DNA from: Bordetella sp. H567
Lineage (GTDB): Bacteria; Pseudomonadota; Gammaproteobacteria; Burkholderiales; Burkholderiaceae_B
DNA: 64,000 bases
Reading direction: 5' to 3'
Assembly (NCBI RefSeq): GCF_001704295.1
Contig: NZ_CP012334.1
Location: forward strand, 1-64,000
Below are positions 1-12,319 of the stretch, piece by piece. The position numbers were made by a program, and so were the translations under genes. The notes under the pieces are model-generated. The model was not told the origin of the DNA and searched no databases. It saw only the letters and a program-made list of their open reading frames with translations. Position 1 is the first letter of the stretch; each line of letters opens with the position of its first letter.

Positions 1-1464
1 ATGAAAGAATTCTGGCAGACCTGCGTCAGTCGTCTTGAGCAGGAACTCCCCCCTCAACAGATCAGCGCGTGGATCCGTCCACTCGTCCCGCTTGCCTTCG
101 ACGAGGCGCAGGCGGTGCTGCGCATTTCCGCGCCCAACCGCTTCAAGCTGGATTGGGTACGCAAGAACTTTGCCCACCAGATAGAAACGCTGGCCAGCGA
201 GTGGTGGCAGCGGCCCGTCCAGGTGCAGTTCGAGCTTCCCGCGGGCACCGCCGCGCCGCGCATGCCGGTGGCTCCCCGCGCCCCCGTCACGGCGGGCGCC
301 GGCGCCGGCGTTGCCGAAGCCGGTGCGCCGGTGGCCTCGGCGGCGGTGGCCGCCGCTCCCCAGGCGCCCGCGACCACGGCTGCCGCCTCGGCCGCGGTGG
401 CCGCGGCGGTCAACGCCGACGCCGCCAACGTCATCTACGAACGTTCGCGTTTGAACACCGACCTGACGTTCGAAAACTTCGTCACCGGCAAGGCCAACCA
501 GCTTGCCCGCGCGGCGGCGCTGCAGGTCGCGGAAAACCCCGGCGTCTCCTACAACCCGCTGTTCCTGTATGGCGGCGTGGGCCTGGGCAAGACGCACCTG
601 ATCCATGCCATCGGCAACGCCATGGTCGCGGCGGGTACCGGCGTACGCGTGCGCTACGTGCATGCCGACCAGTACGTGTCCGACGTCGTGAAGGCCTACC
701 AGCGCAAGGCCTTCGACGATTTCAAGCGCTACTACCATTCGCTGGACCTGCTGCTGATCGACGATATCCAGTTCTTTTCCGGCAAGAACCGCACGCAGGA
801 AGAATTCTTCTATGCGTTCGAGGCCATGGTGGCCCAGCGCAAGCAGATCATCATCACCAGCGACACCTATCCCAAGGAACTCGCCGGCATCGACAGCCGG
901 CTGATTTCCCGTTTCGACTCCGGCCTGACGGTGGCGATCGAGCCGCCGGAGCTGGAAATGCGCGTGGCCATCCTGCTGCGCAAGGCCGAATCCGAAGGCG
1001 TGCCCATGCCGGAGGAAGTGGCGTTCTTCATCGCCAAGCATTTGCGCAGCAATGTGCGCGAACTCGAAGGCGCGCTGCGCAAGGTGCTGGCCTATGCGCG
1101 CTTCCATGGCCGCGATGTGCTTACCGTCGACGTCTGCAAGGATGCCCTGAAGGACCTGCTGTCCGTGTCCAACGGCCAGATCACGGTCGAGAACATCCAG
1201 AAGACGGTGGCGGACTTCTACAAGATCAAGGTCGCCGACATGTATTCGAAACGGCGGCCCGCCAATATCGCCCTGCCTCGCCAAGTGGCCATGTACCTGG
1301 CCAAGGAGCTCACCCAGAAAAGCCTGCCTGAAATCGGCGACTTGTTCGGTGGACGCGACCACACCACCGTCCTTCATGCCGTGCGCAAGATTTCGGACGC
1401 GCGGGGCAAGCTTGCCGAGCTCAACCATACCCTGCACGTGTTGGAACAAACTCTAAAAGGATGA
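1..1464 (+). CDS. dnaA: Chromosomal replication initiator DnaA
   Basis: ATP-dependent initiator that binds DnaA boxes and opens oriC. The 487-residue protein has an N-terminal domain I (about 1-80), an Ala/Pro/Val-rich linker (about 80-140), and an AAA+ domain with Walker A GGVGLGKT near residue 191 and Walker B LLLIDDIQ near 250. The C-terminal box-recognition helix reads [14 protein letters not shown] near 450. The start is base 1 of the window, so its RBS and any upstream oriC lie outside. The stop overlaps an in-frame ATG of the dnaN reading frame (ATGA at 1461-1464), so the two genes are translationally close and no origin lies between them. Confidence 0.98.
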   Translation: MKEFWQTCVSRLEQELPPQQISAWIRPLVPLAFDEAQAVLRISAPNRFKLDWVRKNFAHQIETLASEWWQRPVQVQFELPAGTAAPRMPVAPRAPVTAGAGAGVAEAGAPVASAAVAAAPQAPATTAAASAAVAAAVNADAANVIYERSRLNTDLTFENFVTGKANQLARAAALQVAENPGVSYNPLFLYGGVGLGKTHLIHAIGNAMVAAGTGVRVRYVHADQYVSDVVKAYQRKAFDDFKRYYHSLDLLLIDDIQFFSGKNRTQEEFFYAFEAMVAQRKQIIITSDTYPKELAGIDSRLISRFDSGLTVAIEPPELEMRVAILLRKAESEGVPMPEEVAFFIAKHLRSNVRELEGALRKVLAYARFHGRDVLTVDVCKDALKDLLSVSNGQITVENIQKTVADFYKIKVADMYSKRRPANIALPRQVAMYLAKELTQKSLPEIGDLFGGRDHTTVLHAVRKISDARGKLAELNHTLHVLEQTLKG

Positions 1465-1466
1465 AC

Positions 1467-5119
<3,653 letters not shown>

Positions 5120-5141
5120 TCCTGTCCGGCGACAAAGACGG

Positions 5142-5176
5142 CGGCCCTGCACCGGCTTGGTGTAGGGCCGTTTTCT
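5142..5176 (+). terminator. Intrinsic terminator of gyrB
   Basis: A 12-bp stem (5142-5153 with 5159-5170, one G-U pair) has a 5-nt loop and is followed by TTTTCTTT. It lies 22 bp after the gyrB stop and ends the dnaA-dnaN-gyrB transcription unit. Confidence 0.85.
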
Positions 5177-5400
5177 TTGGCCGCCACGCCCTGAGCGGCG
5201 AGCGAGCACTTCCACGATATGCAGCTGGCGCCCCGCGCGGGGATACCGACGCCTCGCGCCAGCGCGGTGCTGCGTGGGCGATGTTCGTCACAGGCACCTG
5301 TCTCGGGGGGCTGGGAAGACCAGGGCTGCAACTGGTTCAGCGGGCTAGTCGGGGCGCTAATAGTCAGCACATACGAACGCAATAGTCGGCGTCTTGGAAT
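5177..5400. other. Non-coding gap between gyrB and unit A1
   Basis: I see no credible gene, tRNA or regulatory site here. A short GC palindrome (CCCCGCGCGGGG at 5231-5242) is the only structure noted. The last ~20 bases before 5424 (TTCTGGATT and surroundings) resemble the sequence just before unit A2 near 12464, so the shared unit begins around 5400. Confidence 0.5.
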
Positions 5401-5578
5401 AGTTCTGGATTAGTTCTGAAAATGGAAAGATGATTTTCGAATATCCGGGTTTATCCCTAGGTCTTGGCGGCGCAGAATGCGTTTCATCGGGAACAGCAAC
5501 GGACATCGCGAACTTCCCAACGTTAACGAAATCGCGATGCACGGCCCGAACCACTCAACCAGGACTAGGAGTACTGCC

Positions 5579-5884
5579 ATGAAAGCCAAGACCATCGTTT
5601 CCGCTCTGATTCTTTCTTTCGCCGCCATCGGCGCCGCGCAAGCCGCCAATAGCGAACCGAACAACGTGCCCTTCCAAGGCGTCTACGGCCAAGCGGCCAA
5701 CAGCGTGAGCCGCACCCAAGTGCTGGCCGAGCTGCAGCAAGCGCGCACCGCCGGCCTGACGGGCAACGCCGATATCGACAACGCGCCCTTTACCGCCCAG
5801 GTGGACAGCGGCGTGAGCCGCGCGCAGATCGCGCTGGGCTCGGATTTCGGTGACTCGAACAACCAGCCGTTCCAAGGTGCGTAA
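5579..5884 (+). CDS. Small exported protein, family copy A1
   Basis: 101 residues. Signal peptide is residues 1-22 (lysines at 2 and 4, hydrophobic core, AQA before the cut), leaving a mature chain of about 79 residues. The mature chain has three NxPF motifs (near 29, 68 and 95) separated by two SxxQ(V/I) segments. The segment SRTQVLAELQQARTAGL resembles the DUF4148 motif of Burkholderiales exported proteins; this is a resemblance only, and function is unknown. The start is fixed by the GGACTAGGAG ribosome site at 5562-5571 and by frame changes upstream between copies. A1 differs from the majority at A50, V75, R81 and L86; it shares A50 and L86 only with A2. 5' inverted repeat 5504-5539. Confidence 0.85.
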   Translation: MKAKTIVSALILSFAAIGAAQAANSEPNNVPFQGVYGQAANSVSRTQVLAELQQARTAGLTGNADIDNAPFTAQVDSGVSRAQIALGSDFGDSNNQPFQGA

Positions 5885-6062
5885 GCACCCACGGCGATTC
5901 CAGCCACGGGTGGCGTGATCGCGCGATCGGACGCAGAGATCGGGTCCGACAGTATCGCGATCCCGCCACCAGGAAGTCCGGCCGTTCATGCCTGTACGGA
6001 TGAACGGTTTCCCCGGCGAGAGGCGGGGATGCTGTAAGTGGCAGTCCTCTCGGTGCAGTACG

Positions 6063-6092
6063 TCGGCCCTCCTTGCGGGGCCGATTTTTTTT
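6063..6092 (+). terminator. Terminator of unit A1
   Basis: TCGGCCC pairs with GGGCCGA around a short loop and is followed by nine T residues. It is the last part of the 111-nt 3' element that starts with the hairpin at 5982-6007. Confidence 0.85.
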
Positions 6093-6305
6093 TGCCGAGG
6101 CGCCATGATGGCGGCCCGGACGATATGGCCGCGGGCTCCGCGACCCGGATCGCCTCGGCCATTGGATCGGGACTAGGAGGCGGTACGCCCCGAGGACACT
6201 CCACCCGCTTAAGCGTCCCGAAACACGGGCTTAAGCAAATACGACTTCGCGAAAGCGCTCCGCGGGTGCATAGTTCAGGGATACCCACGCGACGGAGACC
6301 CAAGC

Positions 6306-7217
6306 ATGCCGGACGCTGCCGCCCCGCTCGAAGACTGGCTGGACAAGACCGAGACGGTCCAGGACCTGATCACCCCCTTCCCCCTGGCCGCGCTGGCGGC
6401 GACGCTGGAACGTTCGGATCCGGGCGGCGTGGTGCCGCCGCTGTGGCATTGGCTGTATTTCCTGCCGGTCACTCCCATGGGCGACGTCGGGCCGGACGGG
6501 CATGCCAGGCGCGGCGGCTTCCTGCCGCCGGTGCCGCTGCCGCGGCGGATGTGGGCGGGCGGCCGCTTGACCTTTCATGCGCCGCTGCGCGAGGGCGAGC
6601 GCGCGGCGCGCACTTCCACGATCGCGCATATCGAGGACAAGACCGGCCGCAGCGGAAGACTGGTTTTCGTGACCGTGCAGCACCGCTACGCCGTCGACGG
6701 CGAAACCCGCATCGAAGAAGAACACGACATCGTCTACCGCGACGCGCCGCCGCCCTCGGCCCACGCGCGGGAAGATGGGCAGGGCGCGGGGCGCCAAGGC
6801 CTGGCTTCGACAGCGGGGCGGCAGGATGCGGCGGCCGCGCAGCGGCAGGCGCCCGCGCCGCAGGGTGAGGAGTGGTCGCGTACCCTGCATCCCGATCCCG
6901 TGCTGCTGTTCCGCTATTCGGCGCTGACCTTCAACAGCCATCGCATTCATTACGATCATCCCTATGTGACGGGTCAAGAGGGCTATCCCGGACTGATCGT
7001 GCATGGGCCGCTGATCGCCACGCTGCTGCTGGATCTGCTGCATCGCGAACGGCCCGACGCCAGGCTGCGCGCCTTCGCGTTTCGCGCGATGCGGCCCTGC
7101 TTCGCCGGCAACGCGCTGACGGTATGCGGCAAGCCGCAAGCCCATGGCGAGATCGCGCTGTGGAGCAAGGACCACGAAGGCAATCTGGGTATGCAAGCCA
7201 CCGCCACGGTCGCATGA
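6306..7217 (+). CDS. FAS1-like/MaoC-type acyl-CoA hydratase
   Basis: Predicted hot-dog-fold hydratase acting on a CoA thioester, 303 residues. The N-terminal half resembles the FAS1-like dehydratase domain. The C-terminal half carries the hydratase region RYSALTFNSHRIHYDHPY and GYPGLIVHGPL (about 203-238), as in mesaconyl-C4-CoA hydratases and HTD2-like proteins. Residues about 155-190 form a Gln/Ala/Arg-rich low-complexity linker. RBS GGAG at 6294-6297. It is first in a run with an acyl-CoA dehydrogenase, a CoA-transferase and an MmgE/PrpD protein, so its substrate is probably a branched or dicarboxylic acyl-CoA; the exact substrate is not deducible. Confidence 0.8.
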   Translation: MPDAAAPLEDWLDKTETVQDLITPFPLAALAATLERSDPGGVVPPLWHWLYFLPVTPMGDVGPDGHARRGGFLPPVPLPRRMWAGGRLTFHAPLREGERAARTSTIAHIEDKTGRSGRLVFVTVQHRYAVDGETRIEEEHDIVYRDAPPPSAHAREDGQGAGRQGLASTAGRQDAAAAQRQAPAPQGEEWSRTLHPDPVLLFRYSALTFNSHRIHYDHPYVTGQEGYPGLIVHGPLIATLLLDLLHRERPDARLRAFAFRAMRPCFAGNALTVCGKPQAHGEIALWSKDHEGNLGMQATATVA

Positions 7218-7347
7218 CGCCATCCCCGTGGTGCGGCGCGACGCGTGATGTCGCGGCGCCTTCGTGCGGTAACTCGACGCGATAGCCGGACACGCCGGCG
7301 CAGGCCCCGATAAACCGCCAGCGATGGCGCGAGATGAGTGCACGGAC

Positions 7348-8505
7348 ATGAACCCACAGGAATCCTTCCAGGACATCCGCGAAGCCGTACGGGATCTTTG
7401 CGGGCAGTTTCCGCCGGAATATTTCCGCGAGATCGACGAGGCGCGCGGCTATCCCGAGGCCTTTGTCGATGCGCTGACGCGCGCGGGCTGGCTGGCCGCG
7501 CTGATCCCGCAGGAGTACGGCGGCTCCGGCCTGGGCTTGACCGAGGCGTCGGTCATCATGGAAGAGATCAACCGCTCCGGCGGCAATGCCGGCGTGTGCC
7601 ACGGCCAGATGTACAACATGGGCACGCTGCTGCGCCATGGGTCGGAAGAACAGAAACGCGCGTACCTGCCCCGGATCGCCAGCGGCGAGCTGCGCCTGCA
7701 ATCGATGGGCGTGACCGAGCCGACCACCGGTACCGACACCACGCGAATCAAGACCACGGCGGAACGCCGCGGCGACCGCTATGTGGTCAACGGGCAGAAG
7801 GTCTGGATATCGCGCATACAGCATTCCGACCTGATGATCCTGCTGGCGCGCACGACGCCGCTGGCGGATGTGCGCCGCAAGTCCGAAGGCATGTCCATCT
7901 TTTTGGTGGACCTGCGCGAGGCGATCGGCAAGGGGCTGACGGTGCGGCCGATCCGCAATATGGTCAATCACGAGACCAATGAGCTGTTCTTCGAGAACCT
8001 CGAGATCCCCGCGGAAAACCGTATCGGCGAGGAAGGCCAGGGCTTCAGGTACATCCTGGACGGCTTGAACGCCGAGCGCACCCTGATCGCGGCGGAATGC
8101 ATCGGCGACGGGTACTGGTTCGTCGACAAGGTCAGCGCCTATGCGAAGGAGCGCGTGGTGTTCGGCCGGCCCATCGGGCAGAACCAGGGCGTGCAGTTTC
8201 CCATCGCGCGGGCCTATATCAATGTGGAAGCGGCCAGCCTGATGCGCTTTGATGCGGCGCGCCGCTTCGATGCGCACGAGCCGTGCGGCGCCCAGGCCAA
8301 TATGGCCAAGCTGCTGGCGGCGGATGCATCCTGGGAAGCCGCCAATGCCTGCCTGCAGTTTCACGGTGGCTTTGGCTTCGCCAGCGAATACGATGTGGAA
8401 CGCAAGTTCCGCGAGACCCGGCTGTACCAGGTGGCGCCGATATCGACCAACCTGATTCTTGCGTATGTGGCGGAACATGTGTTGGGACTGCCCCGGTCTT
8501 TCTAG
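7348..8505 (+). CDS. Acyl-CoA dehydrogenase
   Basis: FAD-dependent alpha,beta-dehydrogenation of an acyl-CoA, passing electrons to ETF; 385 residues. Motifs include the YGGSG segment near 58, the FAD-binding MGVTEPTTGTDT segment near 124, VNGQKVWIS near 148 and QFHGGFGFASEYDVER near 337. A glutamate sits in the helix-G position (LNAERTLIAAE near 245), as in isovaleryl-CoA dehydrogenase. The C-terminal site that carries the base in short-chain enzymes reads QVAPIST and has no glutamate. An upstream ATG at 7324 is in frame, but 7348 fits family length. The next gene begins 9 bp after the stop. Confidence 0.88.
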   Translation: MNPQESFQDIREAVRDLCGQFPPEYFREIDEARGYPEAFVDALTRAGWLAALIPQEYGGSGLGLTEASVIMEEINRSGGNAGVCHGQMYNMGTLLRHGSEEQKRAYLPRIASGELRLQSMGVTEPTTGTDTTRIKTTAERRGDRYVVNGQKVWISRIQHSDLMILLARTTPLADVRRKSEGMSIFLVDLREAIGKGLTVRPIRNMVNHETNELFFENLEIPAENRIGEEGQGFRYILDGLNAERTLIAAECIGDGYWFVDKVSAYAKERVVFGRPIGQNQGVQFPIARAYINVEAASLMRFDAARRFDAHEPCGAQANMAKLLAADASWEAANACLQFHGGFGFASEYDVERKFRETRLYQVAPISTNLILAYVAEHVLGLPRSF

Positions 8506-8514
8506 GACGCGAAC

Positions 8515-9693
8515 ATGAGACCCTTGGATGGCATTACCGTCATCGCGCTGGAACATGCCATAGCGGCGCCCTTCTGTACGCGCCAGCTGGCCGACCAGGG
8601 CGCGCGCGTCATCAAGATCGAACGGCCCGGCGTGGGTGACTTCGCACGCCGCTACGACGAACGCGTGCATGGCCAGGCGTCGCATTTCGTGTGGACGAAT
8701 CGGTCCAAGGAAAGCCTGACACTGGACCTGAAGCAGCCCCAGGCGCAACGCATCCTGGACGCGCTGGTGGCCGACGCCGATGTGCTCGTGCAGAACCTGG
8801 CGCCGGGCGCGGCCGACCGCATGGGGCTGGGCTACGACGTCTTGTCCGAGACGCATCCGCGCTTGATCGTCTGCGATATCTCCGGCTACGGCGCGGATGG
8901 TCCCTACCGCGACCGCAAGGCCTACGATCTGCTCATACAGAGCGAGTCGGGCTTTCTGTCGGTGACCGGCACACCCGATGAACCCGCCAAGGCCGGCTGC
9001 TCGATCGCGGACATCGCCGCGGGGATGTATGCCTACAGCAATATCCTGAACGCGCTGTTGCTGCGCGGACGCACCGGGCGCGGGTGCCGCATCGATGTGT
9101 CCATGCTGGAAAGCATGGTCGAGTGGATGGGCTACCCGCTGTACTACGCGATGGAAGGCCAGCCCGCGCCGCCGCGCGCGGGCGCCTCGCACGCCACCAT
9201 CTACCCCTATGGTCCGTTTCCCACGGGCGACGGCAAGACGGTCATGCTGGGGTTGCAGAACGAGCGCGAATGGAAGCTGTTCTGCGATAACGTGCTGCGC
9301 CGCCCCGCGCTGGCCGACGACCCGCGCTTCGCCACGAATTCGGCGCGCTCGGCCGCGCGCGACGACCTGCGCGCCGTGATCGTCGCGGCCTTCGCCGAAC
9401 TGACGGCCGCGCAGGTGGTGGAACGGCTGGATGCAGCGGGGATCGCGAATGCGCGCATGAACACCCTGCACGAAGTCTGGGCGCATCCCCAACTGCGCGC
9501 GCGCGATCGCTGGCGGCAGGTGGATGCGCCCGGCGGCACCATCGCGGCGCTGTTGCCGCCCGGCATGCCGCAGGGGGTGTCGGCGCGCATGGATGCGGTG
9601 CCCGTGCTCGGCCAGCATACGGATGCCATATTGGCCGAGCTGCGCCATGATGCCGCCGCGATAGCGGCGCTGCGCGCAGCCGGCGTGGTGTGA
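8515..9693 (+). CDS. CaiB/BaiF (type III) CoA-transferase
   Basis: Predicted to transfer CoA between carboxylic acids through an aspartyl-CoA anhydride; 392 residues. The N-terminal LDGITVIALEHAIAAPFCTRQLADQGARVIKIE is the family opening in pattern, and the nucleophilic Asp is expected in RKAYDLLIQ near residue 141. The segment GRGCRIDVSMLESM near 190 is also typical. AGGA overlaps the preceding stop and acts as the RBS, so the gene is coupled to the dehydrogenase. It would activate the acid used by the hydratase and dehydrogenase of this operon. Confidence 0.9.
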   Translation: MRPLDGITVIALEHAIAAPFCTRQLADQGARVIKIERPGVGDFARRYDERVHGQASHFVWTNRSKESLTLDLKQPQAQRILDALVADADVLVQNLAPGAADRMGLGYDVLSETHPRLIVCDISGYGADGPYRDRKAYDLLIQSESGFLSVTGTPDEPAKAGCSIADIAAGMYAYSNILNALLLRGRTGRGCRIDVSMLESMVEWMGYPLYYAMEGQPAPPRAGASHATIYPYGPFPTGDGKTVMLGLQNEREWKLFCDNVLRRPALADDPRFATNSARSAARDDLRAVIVAAFAELTAAQVVERLDAAGIANARMNTLHEVWAHPQLRARDRWRQVDAPGGTIAALLPPGMPQGVSARMDAVPVLGQHTDAILAELRHDAAAIAALRAAGVV

Positions 9694-9835
9694 CAGGCAA
9701 CACGCAGCGCGTGGGGTGGATGGTGGGCGCGGGTCCGGGTTAGACCGCCGGTGCGAGGCCGCGCAGCCGTGCAGGGCCAAGTGATACGTCGGCGCGGCAG
9801 TACATGGCCACGCTGCTTCTTCCAGGAGAGAGATC

Positions 9836-11281
9836 ATGCATACTGGTCAACGCAGTGCCGCCTATCCGGGGGCGCAGCCCGGCGACGGGCCATCCGTAGA
9901 TGTCCCGTCCGGCCAGAATCATCCCAGCCAGGCGCTGGCCGCCTTCGCCGCCGGCCTACGCTTCGAGATGATCCCCGCGCCGGTGGTCGAGCGCGCCGTC
10001 AATCTGTATGTCGACTGGCTGGGCTCTGCCCTGGCGGGCAAGGGCGCGCGTCCTGTCGAAAGCATCGCCCGCTTTGCGCGCGCATCCGGTGGCCGCGAGG
10101 GACCGGCCGACATCATCGTCGATCGCGGCCGCGGATCGGCCTACTTCGCCGCCATGGTGAACGGCGCCGCCTCGCATTTCGTCGAGCAGGACGACGTGCA
10201 CAACGGCTCTGTCCTGCATCCCGGGACGGTGGTCTTCCCGGTAGTGCTGGCGCTGGCGCAGGAGTCGGGTGCTTCCGGGCGGGACCTGATCACGGCCGCG
10301 GTGGCAGGCTACGAGGTCGGCATCCGCATCGGCGAATACATGGGGCGTTCGCACTACAAGGTCTTCCACACCACGGGCACCGTGGGGACCGTGGCCGCGG
10401 CGGCGGCAGCAGGGCGGCTGCTGGGCCTGGATGCAGAAGGCATGCTGCACGCCTTCGGGTCGGCAGGCACCCAGGCCAGCGGCCTGTGGGAATTTCTGCG
10501 CGACGCGGCCGATTCGAAGCAACTGCATACGGCGATGGCGGCGGCCAACGGGCTGATGGCCGCGCGGCTGGCGGCCGACGGCTTTCGCGGCGCGGCGCGG
10601 ATCCTGGAAGGCGCCCAAGGCATGGCCGCGGGCATGTCCAGCGATGCCGATCCGGCGCGCCTGCTGGACCGCCTGGGCCAGCGCTGGGCCACGATGGAGA
10701 CTTCGTTCAAGTACCACGCGGCCTGCCGCCACACGCATCCCGCGGCCGACGCGCTGCTGTCGGTCATCGTGCAACACCGGTTGCAGCCCGCGGACATCGC
10801 GCGCGTGACCGCCCGTGTGCACCAAGGCGCCATCGACGTGCTGGGCAATGTGGTCGTGCCGCGCAGCGTGCACCAGGCGAAGTTCAACATGGGGACAGTG
10901 CTGGGCATCGTCGCGCACCGGGGCTACGCGGGCGTGGACGAGTTCGAGCAGGGCTACGATGCGCCGGAAGTCGCCGCCTTTCGCGATAAGGTCGCCATGG
11001 TCCTGGACGATGAGGTGGATCGCGCCTACCCCGCGCGCTGGGTAGGCAAGGTCAGTGTCGAAACGGCGGACGGCCGAGTGCTGCATGGCCGTGTCGATGA
11101 ACCCAAGGGCGATCCGGGCAATACCTTGTCGCGCGAGGAAATCTCCACCAAGTTCCTACGCCTGGCCGCGTTTTCCGGTGCGGCCGATCCGGAAGAAGCT
11201 CGAGCGATATTGGACCGCGCCTGGAATATCGCGGCCTTGCCTGCGGTCGGCAGCGTGTTCGCGATCGCGCAGCCGGCATAG
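9836..11281 (+). CDS. MmgE/PrpD family protein
   Basis: Member of the family of 2-methylcitrate dehydratase and cis-aconitate decarboxylase; 481 residues, the usual size. Visible features are the helical N-terminal domain, HFVEQDDVHNGSVLHPGT near 112-129 (active-site loop region), FKYHAACRHTHPAADALL near 286 and VHQAKFNMGTVLG near 345. RBS AGGAG 9824-9828. Preceded by 142 bp without a recognisable promoter. With the CoA-transferase and hydratase it suggests breakdown of a tricarboxylate- or citramalate-like acid. No citramalyl-CoA lyase is present, so a standard itaconate pathway is not complete here. Confidence 0.85.
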   Translation: MHTGQRSAAYPGAQPGDGPSVDVPSGQNHPSQALAAFAAGLRFEMIPAPVVERAVNLYVDWLGSALAGKGARPVESIARFARASGGREGPADIIVDRGRGSAYFAAMVNGAASHFVEQDDVHNGSVLHPGTVVFPVVLALAQESGASGRDLITAAVAGYEVGIRIGEYMGRSHYKVFHTTGTVGTVAAAAAAGRLLGLDAEGMLHAFGSAGTQASGLWEFLRDAADSKQLHTAMAAANGLMAARLAADGFRGAARILEGAQGMAAGMSSDADPARLLDRLGQRWATMETSFKYHAACRHTHPAADALLSVIVQHRLQPADIARVTARVHQGAIDVLGNVVVPRSVHQAKFNMGTVLGIVAHRGYAGVDEFEQGYDAPEVAAFRDKVAMVLDDEVDRAYPARWVGKVSVETADGRVLHGRVDEPKGDPGNTLSREEISTKFLRLAAFSGAADPEEARAILDRAWNIAALPAVGSVFAIAQPA

Positions 11282-11407
11282 GTCGTCGTGCGACACCCCG
11301 GCCCTGCGGTCGGCCGCCGTCCGCGACGGCGCACCGCATCCCGGCATCGATGAGGCCTGGTCCGCTCGGTTACCATGGGACAGTTCCTGTATCCCCAACG
11401 CGCGGAC

Positions 11408-12319
11408 ATGCACTTCGATTTCGTCGACCTGCGCCTACTCGTCCATCTGGCCGATACCCGCAACCTGGCGCGGGCGGCCGAGCGCTCGCACCTGTCGGCG
11501 CCGGCGGCCAGCAATCGTATCCGCAACCTGGAACGCGACCTGGGCTTTCCCTTGCTCTATCGCAGCAGCCAGGGCATGACGCCCACGCCGGCGGGCGAGG
11601 CCTTCGTGCATCATGCGCGGCTGGTGCTCGAACAGGTGCAGCACCTGGCCGGCGATATGCAGGAGTACGGCGAGGGCATCAAGGGCCATGTGCGGATCTG
11701 GGCCAACACCACCGCGATCAGCGAATTCCTGCCCGCCGCGCTCAGCACCTTCCTGCGCGACTATCCCGACGTCAACATCGACCTGCGGGAAGTCCTGAGC
11801 GGCGAGATCGTGAAGGGGGTGGCCGACGGCGCTACCGATATCGGCATCGTCGCGGGCAACGTGCATGCCGGACAGCTGGAACTGCTGCCTTACCTGGACG
11901 ATCGCCTGGTCCTGGTGACCGCGCAGCATCATCGGCTGGCGCGACAGCAGTCTGTGGATTTCGCACAGACACTGGACGACAACTATGTCAGCCTGCCGAC
12001 GTCCAGTGCCATCCATATGTTCATCGACAACGCGGCGCAGGCGCTGGGCGGCCGCATCAAGCTGCGCATCCAGGTGGGCAACTTCGAGTCGGCCTGCCGC
12101 ATGATCGAGGCCGGCGTGGGCATCGGCGTGGTGCCGCAATCCATCGCGCGGCGCCACGCGCGATCCATGTCCATCGCGATCATTCCGCTGAACGACGCGT
12201 GGGCCGAGCGCAAACTGAAGATCTGCGTGCGCGCCCTGGCCGAGCTGCCTCCGTTCGCGCGCACGCTGGTGGAAGGGCTGATGGCGGATGCGGCGGCGGC
12301 ATCGATCCGTCGTCCATGA
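11408..12319 (+). CDS. LysR family transcriptional regulator
   Basis: The N-terminal winged helix-turn-helix (DLRLLVHLADTRNLARAAERSHLSAPAASNRI, about residues 5-40) is followed by a two-lobed effector domain. The upstream ATG at 11375 is possible, but 11408 places DLRLL at the normal distance from the start. No good RBS is seen for either. It lies after and parallel to the acyl-CoA operon, not divergent, so it is the likely but unproven regulator of that operon. The next plus-strand elements are the array units. Confidence 0.88.
   Translation: MHFDFVDLRLLVHLADTRNLARAAERSHLSAPAASNRIRNLERDLGFPLLYRSSQGMTPTPAGEAFVHHARLVLEQVQHLAGDMQEYGEGIKGHVRIWANTTAISEFLPAALSTFLRDYPDVNIDLREVLSGEIVKGVADGATDIGIVAGNVHAGQLELLPYLDDRLVLVTAQHHRLARQQSVDFAQTLDDNYVSLPTSSAIHMFIDNAAQALGGRIKLRIQVGNFESACRMIEAGVGIGVVPQSIARRHARSMSIAIIPLNDAWAERKLKICVRALAELPPFARTLVEGLMADAAAASIRRP

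Larger units (their letters stand above)
5401..6092 (+). repeat. Solitary unit A1 of the twelve-copy exported-protein family
   Basis: This is a complete stand-alone unit: conserved leader from about 5424, 5' inverted repeat 5504-5539, CDS 5579-5884, variable spacer, then the 111-nt 3' element 5982-6092. The same order and spacing recur in the arrays at 12.5-16.2 kb and 42.3-46.6 kb. The leader shows no obvious consensus promoter. A sigma-54-like GG...GC pair is spaced 11 rather than 10 nt. Confidence 0.85.

Noticed and set aside
5177-5400. tRNA or replication-origin region after gyrB
   Set aside because: No cloverleaf can be drawn and no cluster of DnaA boxes was seen.
5461-5490. Sigma-54 promoter in the unit leader (TTGGCGGCGCAGAATGC)
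   Set aside because: GG-to-GC spacing is 11 nt rather than the strict 10.
5982-6007. CsrA/RsmA-sequestering RNA (ACGGA at a hairpin loop)
   Set aside because: The GGA is lost in A4 and A6 and only one such hairpin per element is present, so the motif is not the conserved part.
6931-9837. 968-codon minus-strand open frame across the acyl-CoA operon
   Set aside because: Covers three well-supported plus-strand genes; composition is typical of antisense frames at high GC.
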